DNA from: Bacteroides sp. | GTDB lineage: Bacteria > Bacteroidota > Bacteroidia > Bacteroidales > Bacteroidaceae | Reading direction: 5' to 3' | Assembly: GCF_030151085.1 (NCBI RefSeq) | Contig: NZ_JASLER010000018.1 | Span: 3,174 to 67,173, forward strand | Length of the DNA: 64,000 nucleotides | In this document: positions 61,669 through 64,000 of the stretch, piece after piece | How the letters are laid out: each line of letters begins with the position of its first letter | How positions within the stretch are numbered: the stretch's first letter is position 1 | The notes under the pieces: model-generated | What the model saw: only the letters and a program-made list of their open reading frames with translations | Told to the model about the DNA's origin: nothing | Database searches by the model: none | Translations under genes and position numbers: made by a program

Positions 61669-62841
61669 TTTTTTTTTCAAACTATTAAAAACTTCTTCCC
61701 ATTTGTCGGCTACGTATTGAATATCAAACTGCTTTACAGACTCCATACACTTTACAGACATCTCGGCACGCAGTGTTTCATCCTTCATAAGTGCGCCCAA
61801 CTTCCAGGCAAACTGTTTGCATGAGAAAGGAGGAACCAATATTCCATTCTGTCCATCTTCAATGATATCTGTTACAGAGGCAAACGAATTGAACAGTACC
61901 GGAATTGTACCAAAGGTCATAGCCTCCGTCAGAACCATTCCCCAGCCTTCATAATCGCTAGTCATACATAAAATACTCGCGCTACGATAGTAGGATTCGG
62001 GATCTTGCCAACCAGTGAAAATCACATGCTCCAAATTTAAAAATTGGGATTCAAGTTCTTGCCGATTGGGCCCATCGCCTACAATAACCAACTCCCAATC
62101 CGGAAAATCTTTGTAAATACGTCCCCAAATATCAATCAAACGTCCTACACGCTTTTGGTACCACTCAATCCTCCCGACATAAAGCAGCTGTTTCTTCTTC
62201 TGAATGTTAGTTTCCAGCTGAGGTGGATAAGTATTCGGATTAGGTATGGCAATGACACGATCAGTACTTTTTGAATAGATGCGCTTCAAATCGGGAATAA
62301 ATTTCAAAGAGAGCAGACACAATAAATCGGTATTAGAAAAAATATTTTCATACTCCCTCTTCAATGTTTGGATAAATTCCAGCTTTATCATTGGATACTT
62401 AAGAAAACGAAATATTTTTCTTACCTTCCCTACCACAGTGTTTTGTCCTTTCCTCCACATTAGTAGTTCAAACAGATGATTGTAGATCCCCAATGGATAT
62501 TGATGTATCACAGATATAGTATATACTCCCGGCAGCTCCTTTGAAAATCGACACAATTCATGATATGACTGTGGATCTTGATTGATAATAATTTCAATTC
62601 GATGTTCTTTTAGGAAATTTTGATAAAAAGTACCATTTTTCTCTGTCTCATTAATAGAATAAGGAAAAAAATAAGGTAAAGCTGGATATAAATACCCCAA
62701 ACGATTTTCATCCCTAACATTGTGCAAAGAAAGCACATGATGCCCTCGCTTTATAAACTCACGAATTAAAAGATCGCTTACTCTTTCAATACCTCCACGG
62801 TGAGGATGAAACATTACCGGATGTATAAATAATATATTCAT
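61654..62841 (-). CDS. Glycosyltransferase family 4 (GT-B fold)
   Basis: 395 residues. MNILFIHPVMFHPHRGGIERVSDLL is the standard GT4 start; LLYVGRIEWYQKRVGRLIDIW, WELVIVGDGPNRQEL and MTSDYEGWGMVLTEAMTFGTIPVLFN cover the donor site. Directly after the GT2 gene (8 bp). Convergent with, and overlapping by 15 bp, the flippase gene; there is no room for a separate terminator. Confidence 0.95.
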   Translation of the reverse strand: MNILFIHPVMFHPHRGGIERVSDLLIREFIKRGHHVLSLHNVRDENRLGYLYPALPYFFPYSINETEKNGTFYQNFLKEHRIEIIINQDPQSYHELCRFSKELPGVYTISVIHQYPLGIYNHLFELLMWRKGQNTVVGKVRKIFRFLKYPMIKLEFIQTLKREYENIFSNTDLLCLLSLKFIPDLKRIYSKSTDRVIAIPNPNTYPPQLETNIQKKKQLLYVGRIEWYQKRVGRLIDIWGRIYKDFPDWELVIVGDGPNRQELESQFLNLEHVIFTGWQDPESYYRSASILCMTSDYEGWGMVLTEAMTFGTIPVLFNSFASVTDIIEDGQNGILVPPFSCKQFAWKLGALMKDETLRAEMSVKCMESVKQFDIQYVADKWEEVFNSLKKKLVFS

Positions 62842-62849
62842 AGCTATTA

Positions 62850-63890
62850 CTATTTAGCCCCAAACATCTTTTTAAACTTAATCAACAACAAAATCTGCAT
62901 CCAAAAATCAAAAACAGATACATTTATACAACAAAGTAAAAACTTGCCACATTTATCAGCAAAATACTGGGGAGAAAAAAAGTTATTTATCCATTGCTTA
63001 TTAATGGATAGAATCTGACTTAGGAAACGCAAACGGGTTTTCCGTGAATAGTTATTTTCAACTTTATATATAGACAAGATTATTTTATGGAAAAACACTG
63101 TTAAAGAATTCCATGCTCTTGTCAGTGATTCATCTTCCAAGCCAAACTTATCCTGATACATATATACCCTATTTAGAAAATTAAGAAAGGCAGCATATTC
63201 AGCATCAAAACTATTGATGCGTACAGACAAAACCTCTGTAGAATAACCAACCCTATATACATAATTATTATAATCACGAATAAATAGAAAGTCTGAATAA
63301 ATTAGATAATCTAACATAAAGAGTAAATCCTCCAGTCCCGAAATAGAAGGTACAAATTTTATGTCATGCAACTCTATAAGCCTATTATCATATAATTTAC
63401 TAGCCGCATAACTCACATTTTTATCTATTAAATCCGTCACAATTAGATACTTATCTTTAGACCAAACATCTTGTTTCGGTACATGAACAGTTCGAATATC
63501 ACCACTTGGAGAAATTTTATCCAATCCTCCAACAACAACTCCCATTAAGCTCTTATTTTCAGGTAACGCATTATAAAGCGCCTCCAAATAGTAAGATTTC
63601 ACATAGTCATCCGAATCTATAAAAGATATATATCTGCCGCTAGAGTTTTCTAAACCTACATTACGAGCACAACTTAATCCTGCATTTTCTTGATGAAATA
63701 CCCTAATTCGTTCATCTCTCCTGGCATATTCCTCACAAATATCACCACAACGATCAGGGCTTCCATCATCTACTAATAATAATTCAAAGTTGGTAAACGT
63801 CTGTGCAAGAATGCTATCAATACATTGAGGTAGATATTTCTCTACCTTATAAATTGGCACTATTACTGATATTACTGGTATAGTATTCAT
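62850..63890 (-). CDS. Glycosyltransferase family 2
   Basis: 346 residues. ISVIVPIYKVEKYLPQCIDS, LLLVDDGSPDRCGDICEEY and the DxD-like SFIDSDDYVKSYYLEAL are clear. The C-terminal ~150 residues are variable and helix-rich. Its ATG overlaps the stop of the preceding gene (ATGA), so the leftward genes form a translationally coupled run that continues beyond the window. Confidence 0.94.
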   Translation of the reverse strand: MNTIPVISVIVPIYKVEKYLPQCIDSILAQTFTNFELLLVDDGSPDRCGDICEEYARRDERIRVFHQENAGLSCARNVGLENSSGRYISFIDSDDYVKSYYLEALYNALPENKSLMGVVVGGLDKISPSGDIRTVHVPKQDVWSKDKYLIVTDLIDKNVSYAASKLYDNRLIELHDIKFVPSISGLEDLLFMLDYLIYSDFLFIRDYNNYVYRVGYSTEVLSVRINSFDAEYAAFLNFLNRVYMYQDKFGLEDESLTRAWNSLTVFFHKIILSIYKVENNYSRKTRLRFLSQILSINKQWINNFFSPQYFADKCGKFLLCCINVSVFDFWMQILLLIKFKKMFGAK

Positions 63891-64000
63891 AACTTTATAT
63901 TTCTATATCCCTTATTAAGCAATCCTAAAGCAATACGCAGATTATGAATTCCCCATCTCAACCGTTCCCACATAGTAGCTTTGGGTTTAAAACCCTTCCA
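63887..64000 (-). CDS. C-terminal fragment of an upstream polysaccharide-locus gene
   Basis: Only the last 37 codons are in the window. Translated end: MWERLRWGIHNLRIALGLLN then KGYRNIKL and stop TGA, which overlaps the next ATG by 4 bp. Basic and helical; I cannot name the family. Position suggests another sugar-transfer or sugar-modifying enzyme. Confidence 0.6.
   Translation of the reverse strand, partial: WKGFKPKATMWERLRWGIHNLRIALGLLNKGYRNIKL

Noticed and set aside
1..64000. tRNA, rRNA genes or an integrated element with att sites
   Set aside because: I saw no cloverleaf-like or rRNA sequence in the gaps and no integrase gene; small RNAs cannot be excluded by eye.

Overview
The window looks like a chromosome segment from Bacteroides or a close relative in the Bacteroidota. 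The evidence is the genus-type -7 promoter box (TAnnTTTG) ahead of about a dozen genes, weak ribosome-binding sites, SusC/D-free lipoproteins with Bacteroidota signal peptides, LruC/DUF4842 lipoproteins, a type III glutamine synthetase, LL-diaminopimelate aminotransferase, and a trp operon in the order B-E-G-D-C-F-A. I could not run a search, so the species is not assigned.

Layout. 1-2457: the edge of an efflux operon (HlyD-type adaptor, TolC-type channel) read leftwards, with a divergent AraC-type regulator. 2505-5729: a large superfamily I (UPF1/DNA2-like) helicase. 5871-14650: a leftward operon glmS, purF-like, carA, carB and then a DUF4251 gene. 14880-17045: an LruC-domain lipoprotein. 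17409-33613: a rightward nitrogen block with gltB, gltD, asnB, a monooxygenase-fold gene, a glycerophosphodiesterase, dapF, dapL, then torF-like porin, P-II, amtB and glnN. 33770-35944: a serine peptidase, facing a HdeD-family gene and a 35-residue membrane peptide. 36046-42892: the trp operon behind an attenuator. 43040-44080: asparaginase. 44245-64000: an exopolysaccharide/capsule locus. It begins with a second LruC lipoprotein and a single-domain response regulator. These are followed by the initiating sugar transferase, a short TolC-like protein, a Wzc-like protein, a polymerase, glycosyltransferases and a PRTase-HAD fusion. After a decayed IS630-type transposase come an acyltransferase, a glycosyltransferase, a flippase and a leftward group of further glycosyltransferases.

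How the genes work together. The first 44 kb is largely about glutamine: its synthesis (glnN), its uptake precursor ammonium (amtB, P-II), its conversion to glutamate (gltBD), and six glutamine amidotransferases that spend it (glmS, purF-like, carA, asnB, gltB, trpG). The trp operon carries a 20-codon leader peptide with three consecutive Trp codons, followed by a 15-bp GC-rich terminator and a competing pairing; this is a complete attenuation logic. The last 20 kb encodes a Wzx/Wzy-type surface polysaccharide pathway with some unusual parts: a degenerate receiver domain fused to the initiating transferase, a co-polymerase whose kinase motifs look dead, and a half-length TolC-like protein.

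The non-coding DNA is distinctive. Many gene junctions contain short arrays with a strict 7-bp period, usually beginning AAT, and each junction has its own unit. One such array lies inside trpG. Two tail-to-tail gene pairs are separated by clusters of nested palindromes built from a locus-specific core of about 9-12 bp.
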